The position numbers and the translations under genes were made by a program. A DNA stretch of 64,000 bases, taken from positions 62,001-126,000 of the forward strand of contig JAEDDN010000003.1 in NCBI GenBank assembly GCA_016298065.1. Direction: 5' to 3'. Below, in pieces: positions 34,215 through 42,406 of the stretch; within the stretch, counting starts at the first letter, position 1, and every line of letters starts with the position of its first letter. Origin of the DNA: Oscillospiraceae bacterium (GTDB lineage: Bacteria > Bacillota > Clostridia > Oscillospirales > Ruminococcaceae). The notes under the pieces are model-generated. The model was not told where the DNA came from. It searched no databases and saw only the letters and a program-made list of their open reading frames with translations.

Positions 34215-34226
34215 GGGAAATTTAAA

Positions 34227-34481
34227 ATGAAGCTAATAAATATAGGCTTTGGAAATATGGTGTCTGCGACAAGGTTAGTCGCTATTGTAAGCCCCGAATC
34301 TGCGCCGATTAAGCGCATTATTCAGGAAGCTAAGGAAAAGGGACTTCTCATCGACGCTACATACGGCAGAAGAACCAGAGCGGTAATCGTTATGGACAGC
34401 GACCACGTTATATTATCTGCGATACAGCCCGAAACCATTGCCGGCAGAGCAGACAGCGAGGAGGAAGCGGATAATGACTGA
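34227..34481 (+). CDS. remA: RemA-family regulatory protein (DUF370)
   Basis: The 84-aa protein begins MKLINIGFGNMVSATRLVAI and has AKEKGLLIDATYGRRTRAVI, both diagnostic. In Bacillus RemA is an oligomeric DNA-binding activator of biofilm matrix and osmoprotection genes. In Clostridia its targets are not well defined. It overlaps gmk by 8 nt. Confidence 0.93.
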   Translation: MKLINIGFGNMVSATRLVAIVSPESAPIKRIIQEAKEKGLLIDATYGRRTRAVIVMDSDHVILSAIQPETIAGRADSEEEADND

Positions 34482-35082
34482 AAAAGGGCTTTTGATAGTG
34501 CTGTCAGGTCCGTCGGGCTGCGGTAAAGGCACGATTTTAAAGGAGCTTTTAAAAAAGCGTGACGATACTGTTATATCCATTTCGGCTACAACACGCTCAC
34601 CTCGTGAGGGCGAGATGCACTCCGTGCATTATTACTTTATTTCAAAATCCGAGTTTGAGGATAGAATTACAAACGACGGTATGCTTGAATATGCCGAGTA
34701 TGTCGGCAATTATTACGGGACGCCGGCAAAGGAGGTTTATGAAAACCTCGAAAACGGCAAAAACGTTATCCTCGAAATAGAAGTACAAGGCGCTATGAAG
34801 GTAAAGCAAAAATATAAGGATGCAGTTATGATTTTTGTTATGCCGCCGAGTGTGAGTGAATTAAGGCGCCGCTTGGTTGACAGGGCAACAGAGGATTTAG
34901 AAAAAATAGACGGCAGAATGAACACCGCTATGAAAGAGATGAAGCTCGCTTCACAATACGACTATATAGTGATAAACGACAGCTTGGAAACTGCCGTAGA
35001 TGAGTTAAACAGCATAATTACTGCTCAAAGGCTTGCAAAGCCTCGTATGACGCAGATTATTGAAAATATATTAAACAGTTAA
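34474..35082 (+). CDS. gmk: Guanylate kinase
   Basis: Converts GMP to GDP. The P-loop LSGPSGCGKGTIL, the GMP-binding TTRSPREGE...YYF and the lid segment are present. The 202-aa form starts at ATG 34474 after GAGGAAG; a longer frame begins inside remA and is not needed. Confidence 0.96.
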   Translation: MTEKGLLIVLSGPSGCGKGTILKELLKKRDDTVISISATTRSPREGEMHSVHYYFISKSEFEDRITNDGMLEYAEYVGNYYGTPAKEVYENLENGKNVILEIEVQGAMKVKQKYKDAVMIFVMPPSVSELRRRLVDRATEDLEKIDGRMNTAMKEMKLASQYDYIVINDSLETAVDELNSIITAQRLAKPRMTQIIENILNS

Positions 35083-35096
35083 AGGAGATTTTTATT

Positions 35097-35306
35097 ATGA
35101 TGCACAGACCTGCAAGTACAGACATTTTGAAAAACGGAGAGAGCTACTATTCTTTGGTAATAGGCGTAGCTAAAAGGGCAAGACAAATTGCCGCAGAATG
35201 TGAAGAAAAAGGCGAACCGATAGTAGAAAAACCGGTTCAGTTAGCTGTAGAGGAATTTGCAGACGGCAAATATAAGCTTCTCGAACAAGAGGACGCCGGC
35301 GAATAA
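35097..35306 (+). CDS. rpoZ: RNA polymerase omega subunit
   Basis: The 69-aa protein is short but shows the omega core YYSLVIGVAKRARQIA and VQLAVEEFADGKYKL. Position between gmk and priA is conserved in Firmicutes. An AAAGGAG ribosome site precedes ATG. Confidence 0.93.
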   Translation: MMHRPASTDILKNGESYYSLVIGVAKRARQIAAECEEKGEPIVEKPVQLAVEEFADGKYKLLEQEDAGE

Positions 35307-35345
35307 GCAAGGCATTTTAAGGCTTTTTAAAAGCGGGGTGAGGTA

Positions 35346-37826
35346 ATGGATAATCAGATAGAGGATAGAGTGATAGCAAAAATATACGTTGACAAAACTG
35401 TATATCACTTTGACAAGGCGTTTGATTATTTAGTGCCCTGCGAGCTTATTCCCTTTGTAAAAAGGGGAATGAGGGTGATAGTTCCTTTCGGTAACGGTAA
35501 CTCAAAAAGACAGGGTATGGTATACGAGCTTTATAAGCCGAGTAATCCTACTAAAAAGCTGAAACAGGTTTTACAGGTTTTAGATGAAAAGGCTGTATTT
35601 ACCGAAGAAATGTTTAAAATAGCTGACTTTATGTGCGACAATACCTTTTGCACCTTTTACGATGCGGTAAAGACCATTTTACCGAATGGTGCAAATATGG
35701 TGATTACCGAAAAGTACAGCTTAAATAAAAGCATTGATGAGATTGATTTTACTTCGCTTAATGAAAAGGAGCAAAACCTTGTTAATTTTATTAAAACCGC
35801 CAAAACCGCAAGGGAGCTTGACGACTTTTTAAGCTGCAATAAATCAAGCGATAAGCATAAGGTGGTAGCCTCTTTAACCGACAAGGGAATAATAAAGGTA
35901 AACGACACCGCTAAAACAAAGGTATCGGCAAAAACCGAAAAAATGGTAAGGCTTACGGATTCCTATTTATTAAACGGCACCCAGCAAAAGCTATCCCCGA
36001 AGCAAGCCGAAATCGTAGACTTTTTAACTAATGTAATAACAGCCTCCGAAAAGGAAGTAATGTATTTTTGTGCTTTAGGCAAAAGCGTTATAAAAGGGCT
36101 TGTCAAGAAAAACGTAGCTGAATACTACGATAAAGAGGTTTACCGCATACCCGAAAGCGAACACGCAAAGACTTTAAACGTAGATGAAATAACTCTTTCC
36201 GAAAAGCAAAAGCGGGTGTACGAGGGGCTTTTAAATAAGCTAAACGAAAATACCGCTCAGGTATCGCTCCTTTACGGTGTTACGGGAAGCGGAAAAACGC
36301 AAATTTTTGTAAAGCTTATCGACGAAGTGCTAAAAAAGGGTAAGCAGGCTATGATGCTTGTTCCCGAAATTTCGCTTACCCCACAGCTTGTAGAAGGCTT
36401 TAAGGGAATGTTTGGCGATCTTGTTGCAGTGCTTCACAGCAGTCTTTCGATGGGCGAGCGTTTAGACGAGTTTAAACGCATACAAGACGGCAAGGCAAGC
36501 ATTGTAATAGGTACACGAAGCGCTGTGTTTGCGCCTTGCAGTAATTTGGGGCTTATAGTTATGGACGAGGAGGGCGAAGGCTCATATAAATCCGAAAGCT
36601 CGCCCAGATATCACGCCAGAGATATAGCAAAGTTAAGGTGCGTAAACCATAATGCTATGCTTTTGCTTGCATCTGCAACGCCGTCGATAGATAGCTTCTA
36701 TCGAGCTAAAAAGGGTATATATAACCTGTTTGAGCTAAACGAGCGCTATGCAGGCGCACTGCTGCCCGAGGTTTATGTAGTCGATATGAAAGCACAGGAG
36801 AAAAAGTTAAACACCTCCCTTCTAAGCGACGTATTAAAGCAGGAAATAGAAAATAACCTAAATAAAAACGAACAAACCATTTTGTTTATAAACAGACGTG
36901 GTTATAATACCATAGCGTGCTGCATGGAATGCGGGGAAGTGAAAAAATGCCCGAATTGTGATGTTGCGCTTACATATCACAAGGACAACGGCTATATGAT
37001 GTGCCATTACTGCGGATATGCCGAGAAGTTTAAAAGGCATTGTGACGAATGTGACAGCGAGCATATAAAGCTTTCCGGTGTGGGAACTCAAAGGCTTGAG
37101 GACGAGCTTCAATTAACCTTTCCGAAAGCAAAAATACTCAGAATGGATACCGATACCACAACCTCACGTTACGCCTACGGCAAAATGTTTGCCGACTTTA
37201 AAGACGGCGAGTACGATATACTCGTCGGCACTCAAATGATAGCAAAGGGGCTTAATTTCCCAAACGTCACCTTAGTGGGCGTAATGAATGTTGACGGTGC
37301 GCTTTATTCGGGCGACTTTAAAGGGGTTGAGAGGGTGTTTTCCCTCATAACTCAGGTTGTCGGAAGAAGCGGACGAGCCGATAAAACAGGCAGAGCATAT
37401 ATACAGACCCTTATGCCCGACAATCAGGTAATATCGCTTGCGGCAAAGCAGGATTACAAGGGCTTTTTTGAAGATGAAATAGCTACAAGACAAGCCATGC
37501 TTTACCCGCCGTTTTGCGATATATGCGTGGTGAATGTATGCGGTGAGGACGAAAAAAAGGTAGTATCGTCTGCAAAGGTATTTATGGGTATGCTAAGAAA
37601 AAACGTAGAAGCGTTTGAAAACAAAGTGCCCTTAAAGGTGTTAGGACCTATAAAGCCAGTTATTTACCGTATGAACGGAAAATACAGACTTAAAATCATA
37701 ATAAAATGCAGATTTAACTCAAGCTTTAAAAGATATTTAAAAACCTGTCTTATCGAGGCAGGCACCGATAAACGCTTCGGTCATATCACCGTATATACCG
37801 ATATAAACGGCGATATTGAGAGTTAG
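35346..37826 (+). CDS. priA: Primosomal protein N' (replication restart helicase PriA)
   Basis: Restart helicase of 826 aa. The N-terminal 3'-DNA-binding domain begins VIAKIYVDKTVYHFDKAFDY. The Walker A motif is LYGVTGSGKTQIF. The Walker B/DEAH place reads VMDEEGEGSYK; most PriA have DEEH, so the His is replaced by Gly here. Eight zinc cysteines lie in the middle (CCMECGEVKKCPNC ... CHYCG ... CDEC). The helicase C motifs VGTQMIAKGLNFPNV and QVVGRSGRAD are intact. It lies 39 nt after rpoZ. Confidence 0.96.
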   Translation: MDNQIEDRVIAKIYVDKTVYHFDKAFDYLVPCELIPFVKRGMRVIVPFGNGNSKRQGMVYELYKPSNPTKKLKQVLQVLDEKAVFTEEMFKIADFMCDNTFCTFYDAVKTILPNGANMVITEKYSLNKSIDEIDFTSLNEKEQNLVNFIKTAKTARELDDFLSCNKSSDKHKVVASLTDKGIIKVNDTAKTKVSAKTEKMVRLTDSYLLNGTQQKLSPKQAEIVDFLTNVITASEKEVMYFCALGKSVIKGLVKKNVAEYYDKEVYRIPESEHAKTLNVDEITLSEKQKRVYEGLLNKLNENTAQVSLLYGVTGSGKTQIFVKLIDEVLKKGKQAMMLVPEISLTPQLVEGFKGMFGDLVAVLHSSLSMGERLDEFKRIQDGKASIVIGTRSAVFAPCSNLGLIVMDEEGEGSYKSESSPRYHARDIAKLRCVNHNAMLLLASATPSIDSFYRAKKGIYNLFELNERYAGALLPEVYVVDMKAQEKKLNTSLLSDVLKQEIENNLNKNEQTILFINRRGYNTIACCMECGEVKKCPNCDVALTYHKDNGYMMCHYCGYAEKFKRHCDECDSEHIKLSGVGTQRLEDELQLTFPKAKILRMDTDTTTSRYAYGKMFADFKDGEYDILVGTQMIAKGLNFPNVTLVGVMNVDGALYSGDFKGVERVFSLITQVVGRSGRADKTGRAYIQTLMPDNQVISLAAKQDYKGFFEDEIATRQAMLYPPFCDICVVNVCGEDEKKVVSSAKVFMGMLRKNVEAFENKVPLKVLGPIKPVIYRMNGKYRLKIIIKCRFNSSFKRYLKTCLIEAGTDKRFGHITVYTDINGDIES

Positions 37827-37837
37827 GAGGATAAAAA

Positions 37838-38293
37838 ATGGCGATAAGAAATATTATTACTGAGAAAAATGAAACCCTGCGCAAAAAGAGCAGACCTGTC
37901 GAGGAGTTTAATAAAAAACTGTGGGATTTGCTTGACGATATGGCGCAGACTATGTATAAAGCCGAGGGCGTAGGCTTGGCGGCAGTTCAGGTAGGCATAT
38001 TAAGACAAGTTATAGTCGTAGATATAGGCGAGGGGCTTATCGAGCTTATAAATCCTCAGATTGTAGAGCAAAAGGGCGAAAGCGTAGATACCGAAGGGTG
38101 CTTGTCTTGCCCCGGAGAATACGGCAAGGTAAAACGCCCGAATTACGTTAAGGTAAAGGCGTTTGACCGCTTTGGTCATCCTATTGAAATCGAAGCGAGA
38201 GACTTTTTGGCAAGGGCGTTTTGCCACGAGATAGATCATCTTTCAGGTGTGATTTTTAAGGATTCGGCCATAGAGATGGTTGATGTAAAATAG
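37838..38293 (+). CDS. def: Peptide deformylase
   Basis: Removes the N-formyl group from new proteins. Motif 1 is GVGLAAVQVGI, motif 2 EGCLSCPGEYG (metal Cys) and motif 3 HEIDHLSG (two metal His and catalytic Glu). Motif 1 has V where GLAAPQVG is usual. The length, 151 aa, is normal. It follows priA by 11 nt with AGGAGG. Confidence 0.96.
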   Translation: MAIRNIITEKNETLRKKSRPVEEFNKKLWDLLDDMAQTMYKAEGVGLAAVQVGILRQVIVVDIGEGLIELINPQIVEQKGESVDTEGCLSCPGEYGKVKRPNYVKVKAFDRFGHPIEIEARDFLARAFCHEIDHLSGVIFKDSAIEMVDVK

Positions 38294-38316
38294 TTTTTAA
38301 GGTGTTGAGTAACAGT

Positions 38317-39243
38317 TTGAATATAGTATTTATGGGAACGCCTGAATTTGCGGTACCGTGTCTAAAGGCGTTAATAGAAAGCGATAATAAAATAAGCGGT
38401 GTTTTCACCCAACCCGATAAGCCTAAGGGCAGAGGACATAAGGTTTTGCCGCCGCCTGTAAAGGAGCTTGCACTAAAATATGATATACCCGTATTTCAGC
38501 CGCAAAGCTTAAAGGACGAGGAAGTTTATAAAACGCTTACCACTCTTTCTCCGGACGTTATAATTGTGGTGGCATACGGTAAAATCTTGCCCGAGGAAAT
38601 ACTCAGTTTGCCGAAATACGGCTGTATAAATATCCACGCCTCACTGCTTCCGAAATACCGTGGAGCAGGGCCTATTCAGTGGAGTGTGTTAAACGGCGAA
38701 ACCGAAACGGGTGTAACCTCAATGTATATGGAAAAGGGCCTTGATACAGGCGATATGTTAATTAGGGAAAGTATTCCGATAGGGGAAAACGAAACAGCTT
38801 CAGAGCTTCACGACAGGCTTAGCATACTGGGCGCTAAGGTACTTATAAAAACCTTAGACGAGATAAAAAACGGCACGTTAAAGCGCACTAAGCAAGACGA
38901 TGAGCATTCAAGCTATGCGCCTATGCTTACAAAGGAGCTTTCAAAGCTTGATTTTACTTTACCTGCAAAACAGGTGCACAATAAAATAAGGGGCTTATCC
39001 GAATGGCCGTGTGCAAAAATCACACTTTTGGGCAAGACGCTAAAAGTGTATAAAAGCGAAATAGCGTCAAACTTTAGCGGATCACCTGGTGAGCTTCTTT
39101 GTGAAAAAACCTTTGTTGTGGGTTGCTCAGATAATACCGCAATACGCTTTATGGAAGTTCAGTATGAAGGCTCAAAGCGTATGGCTGCACAAGATTTTTT
39201 AAGAGGACACCCTCTCACAAAAGGTATGAAATTAAACGATTAG
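38317..39243 (+). CDS. fmt: Methionyl-tRNA formyltransferase
   Basis: Formylates initiator Met-tRNA. The N-terminus NIVFMGTPEFAVPCL, the folate-binding SLLPKYRGAGPIQW and the catalytic His/Asp (INIHASLLP, TGVTSMYMEKGLDTGDM) are present. The C-terminal OB domain is also complete. The start is taken as TTG 38317, which gives the usual MNIVFMG beginning; GTG 38302 would add five residues. AAGGTG lies 12 nt upstream of TTG. Confidence 0.95.
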   Translation: MNIVFMGTPEFAVPCLKALIESDNKISGVFTQPDKPKGRGHKVLPPPVKELALKYDIPVFQPQSLKDEEVYKTLTTLSPDVIIVVAYGKILPEEILSLPKYGCINIHASLLPKYRGAGPIQWSVLNGETETGVTSMYMEKGLDTGDMLIRESIPIGENETASELHDRLSILGAKVLIKTLDEIKNGTLKRTKQDDEHSSYAPMLTKELSKLDFTLPAKQVHNKIRGLSEWPCAKITLLGKTLKVYKSEIASNFSGSPGELLCEKTFVVGCSDNTAIRFMEVQYEGSKRMAAQDFLRGHPLTKGMKLND

Positions 39244-39268
39244 AGAATAAAAGCCCATGGGAGCGCTT

Positions 39269-40591
39269 ATGGTTAAAAACGACAGACAACTGATTTTTGA
39301 TTCACTTTTAAAGGTGTATAGGGATAAGGGATATTCAAATCTCACTTTGGGGAAAATATTATCAAATCCCGAGCATCAAAGCACAAACGCTTTCATTACA
39401 GCGGTATTTTACGGTGTAATAGAGCGTGATATAACCTTAGAATATATAATCAACCTCTATTCAAAAAGAAAGTGCGATAAGCTTGATAACGAGATACTCA
39501 TAATTTTAAAAATGGGGTTATATCAGCTTAAATATATGGATTCTGTTCCCGATAATGCGGCGGTAGACGAGAGCGTTAAGCTTTGTTATTATGTAAAAAA
39601 AGCAAGCGCAAAAGGGCTTGTGAACGCTGTTTTGAGAAGCTTTATAAGAGATGATAAAAAGATATCGGTTGACGGTATGGATAATATCACGTCGCTTAGC
39701 ATTAACTATTCCTGCCCTAAATGGCTTATAGAAAAATGGGCTAAACAGTATTCACTCGAAGTAACAAAAAAGCTTTTAGAGTATTCCGTAGGCAGACCGC
39801 CTGTGACCGTAAGGGTAAACACCTTAAAAATAACTATGGAGGACCTTATAGATAGCTTAAATAAAAAGGGTATAGAGTGTGAAATAAATAAATTTACCGA
39901 TAACTGTTTAAGTCTTTATAAAACAGGGGATATATCCGCTTTAAGCGAATTTAAAAACGGCTTTTTCTACGTTCAGGATATTGCTTCACAGCTTTGCGCA
40001 AGAGCAGTTTCGGCTAAACCCGAAAGCCTTATTTACGATATGTGCTCCGCACCAGGCTCAAAGAGCTTTACAATGTCGCAGTATATGAAAAACAGCGGTA
40101 TGATAATGGCTTTTGATTTATATGAGCATAAAATAAAGCTTATAGAGGCGTCAGCCGCAAGGCTCGGCATTACAAATATAAAGACAAGAATAGGTGATGC
40201 CGCAGAATATTCGCCGGATCTTGTTTTGGCAGACAGGGTGCTGTGCGACGTGCCTTGCTCGGGGCTCGGTATAATAAGAAGAAAACCCGAAATAAAATAT
40301 AAACCCGAAGCAGAGCTTAAAAATTTACCTCAAATACAGTATAATATACTTAAAAACTGCTCTAATTATGTAAAGCACGGCGGGCTTTTAATATACTCCA
40401 CATGCTCGGTAGACAAAGACGAAAATCAATATGTCGCTAAAAAATTTTTAGAGCAAAACAGCGAATTTGAAGCGTACCCATTACCCGATTATATAAAATC
40501 GGTAACGCTTTATGAAGATAATATGGCGACCTTTATGCCGTATATTATAAACAGCGACGGATTTTTTATAGCGACGTTCAAACGCAAATAA
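39269..40591 (+). CDS. rsmB: 16S rRNA (cytosine-967 C5)-methyltransferase
   Basis: Protein of 440 aa. The N-terminal NusB-like domain spans ~1-135. The Rossmann methyltransferase domain carries the SAM motif YDMCSAPGSKSF, the motif IV loop DVPCSGLGIIRRKPEIKY with the first catalytic Cys, and IYSTCSVDKDEN with the second Cys. ATG 39269 is preferred, with GGGAG 5 nt before; ATG 39257 is 4 codons further upstream. It lies between fmt and rlmN as usual. Confidence 0.94.
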   Translation: MVKNDRQLIFDSLLKVYRDKGYSNLTLGKILSNPEHQSTNAFITAVFYGVIERDITLEYIINLYSKRKCDKLDNEILIILKMGLYQLKYMDSVPDNAAVDESVKLCYYVKKASAKGLVNAVLRSFIRDDKKISVDGMDNITSLSINYSCPKWLIEKWAKQYSLEVTKKLLEYSVGRPPVTVRVNTLKITMEDLIDSLNKKGIECEINKFTDNCLSLYKTGDISALSEFKNGFFYVQDIASQLCARAVSAKPESLIYDMCSAPGSKSFTMSQYMKNSGMIMAFDLYEHKIKLIEASAARLGITNIKTRIGDAAEYSPDLVLADRVLCDVPCSGLGIIRRKPEIKYKPEAELKNLPQIQYNILKNCSNYVKHGGLLIYSTCSVDKDENQYVAKKFLEQNSEFEAYPLPDYIKSVTLYEDNMATFMPYIINSDGFFIATFKRK

Positions 40592-40610
40592 AAACTAAGG
40601 AATGGTTTAA

Positions 40611-41654
40611 TTGAGCCAAAAACTTGATATAAAGTCTTTTGATATAGATAAGCTAAAGGATATGCTAAAAGATTTATCCCAGCCGTCATTTAGAGCAAAT
40701 CAGATTTTTGACTGGTTGCATAAAAAAAGAGTATATACCTTCAGTGAGATGACAAATTTAAGCGAAGAGCTTAGAAACACCCTTGACAGTCAATGCTTTA
40801 TACAAAGCCTTGAAATCAAGAAAAAGCTTACTTCAAAACTTGACGGCACCGTTAAGTATCTTTTTGAGCTTTCTGATAAGGAATATGTAGAAACGGTTTT
40901 GATGAAATATAAATACGGCTACAGTATATGTGTGTCAAGTCAGGTCGGCTGTAAAATGGGGTGCGAGTTTTGTGCTTCCACTAAGGCGGGCTTTGTGAGA
41001 AACTTAACCCCAAGCGAGATATTAGAGCAGGTGTATAAAGCCGAGGAGGATATGGGCGTACATATTTCTCATATTGTTATGATGGGTATAGGCGAACCGC
41101 TTGATAATTTTGAGAATGTTACAGAGTTTTTAAAGTTGATAAATTCGCCGTTAGGTGCTAATATAAGTTTGCGAAATATTTCTGTTTCGACCTGCGGCGT
41201 TGTAGATAAAATAATTGAGCTTGCAAAGCTAAAGTTAGGTATAACGCTTTCTATATCGCTTCACGCAAGCGACGATAAAACCAGAAGCAAGATAATGCCG
41301 ATAAACAGGCGTTATAACATAGAAACCCTTTTAAAAGCGTGCGACGATTATACCGAGAAAACAGGCAGGCGAATATCCTTTGAATATGCGCTTATAAAAG
41401 GAGAAAACGACAGCATAGATGAGGCAAAGCGCCTTGCAAAGCTATTAAAAGGCAAGCTTTGTCATGTAAATCTCATACCCGTAAACTACGTTAAAGAGGC
41501 GGGCTTTGAAAAATCCGACAAACAATCGGTTATTTTATTCAGAGATACGCTTTTAAGGTATGGTATAAATACAACGGTAAGACGAACCTTAGGTTCTGAC
41601 ATAGAAGCCGCCTGCGGACAACTCAGGCGTGATAATTTAACGGAGGTGAAATGA
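40611..41654 (+). CDS. rlmN: 23S rRNA (adenine2503-C2)/tRNA methyltransferase RlmN
   Basis: Radical SAM dual-specificity methyltransferase of 347 aa. The cluster motif C-x3-C-x2-C is CKMGCEFCAS. Other landmarks are GIGEPLDNF, the STCGVV segment, and the C-terminal catalytic Cys in IEAACGQL. The start is TTG at 40611. It overlaps nothing but abuts the phosphatase gene. Confidence 0.96.
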   Translation: MSQKLDIKSFDIDKLKDMLKDLSQPSFRANQIFDWLHKKRVYTFSEMTNLSEELRNTLDSQCFIQSLEIKKKLTSKLDGTVKYLFELSDKEYVETVLMKYKYGYSICVSSQVGCKMGCEFCASTKAGFVRNLTPSEILEQVYKAEEDMGVHISHIVMMGIGEPLDNFENVTEFLKLINSPLGANISLRNISVSTCGVVDKIIELAKLKLGITLSISLHASDDKTRSKIMPINRRYNIETLLKACDDYTEKTGRRISFEYALIKGENDSIDEAKRLAKLLKGKLCHVNLIPVNYVKEAGFEKSDKQSVILFRDTLLRYGINTTVRRTLGSDIEAACGQLRRDNLTEVK

Positions 41655-42380
41655 GTGGTAATATACGGTCAAACCGATGTGGGAAAGGTCAGAGAATCAA
41701 ACCAGGATATGTATTGCTTTAAGGTTATCTCCGACAATTTAGGCTTCGCAGTCGTATGTGACGGAATGGGCGGAGAAAACGGCGGAAAAGTTGCCAGCAA
41801 GATAGCCTGCGACACGATATATAAATATTTGGACGCTCACTTAAAAGAGGGTCTTGACGAGCAAGAATATAAAAACATAATGGTGACTGCGGTGAGCGAC
41901 GGAAACGTAGCGGTATACGATTATTCACTTGAAAAGAAGGAATATATCGGTATGGGCACTACGGTTGTTGCGCTGGTAGTGGTAAACAATAAAGCGTATA
42001 TAGCTCATGTAGGCGACAGCAGGGTGTATATGCTTAAATCAGGAGAGTTTTATCAGATAACAAAGGACCATTCTCTTGTACAAAACCTTGTGGAGCAGGG
42101 TAAGATAACCCAAGAACAAGCGAAAAATCACCCCCAAAAGAATATGATAACCAGGGCGGTGGGCGTAAGTTTCTTTGTGGATGTAGATTATATACAGGTA
42201 AACAGCATTAAGGACGTAAGCTTTTTGTTATGCTCGGACGGGCTGACAAATTCCTGCGACAACGAGCAGATAAAAAGCGTTTTGGAAAATACCCCAAAAG
42301 AGAGTGTTTGTAAAACGCTTATAGATATGGCAAACGACGCAGGCGGTATCGACAATATAACCGCCGTATATATTGCGTAG
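41655..42380 (+). CDS. stp: PP2C-family Ser/Thr phosphatase (Stp/PrpC)
   Basis: Metal-dependent phosphatase of 241 aa that reverses PrkC phosphorylation. The metal motifs are TDVGKVRESNQDMY, VVCDGMGGENGG, HVGDSRVYML and GGIDNITAVYI, all intact. GTG start at 41655 directly follows the rlmN stop, with CGGAGGTG upstream. It pairs with prkC downstream (26 nt gap). Confidence 0.95.
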   Translation: MVIYGQTDVGKVRESNQDMYCFKVISDNLGFAVVCDGMGGENGGKVASKIACDTIYKYLDAHLKEGLDEQEYKNIMVTAVSDGNVAVYDYSLEKKEYIGMGTTVVALVVVNNKAYIAHVGDSRVYMLKSGEFYQITKDHSLVQNLVEQGKITQEQAKNHPQKNMITRAVGVSFFVDVDYIQVNSIKDVSFLLCSDGLTNSCDNEQIKSVLENTPKESVCKTLIDMANDAGGIDNITAVYIA

Positions 42381-42406
42381 AGCATAATTAAAAAGGAGTG
42401 TAAGTC

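Noticed and set aside
34438..34473. Longer start for gmk
   Set aside because: It adds 12 residues read out of frame from remA; ATG 34474 has the ribosome site and the normal length.
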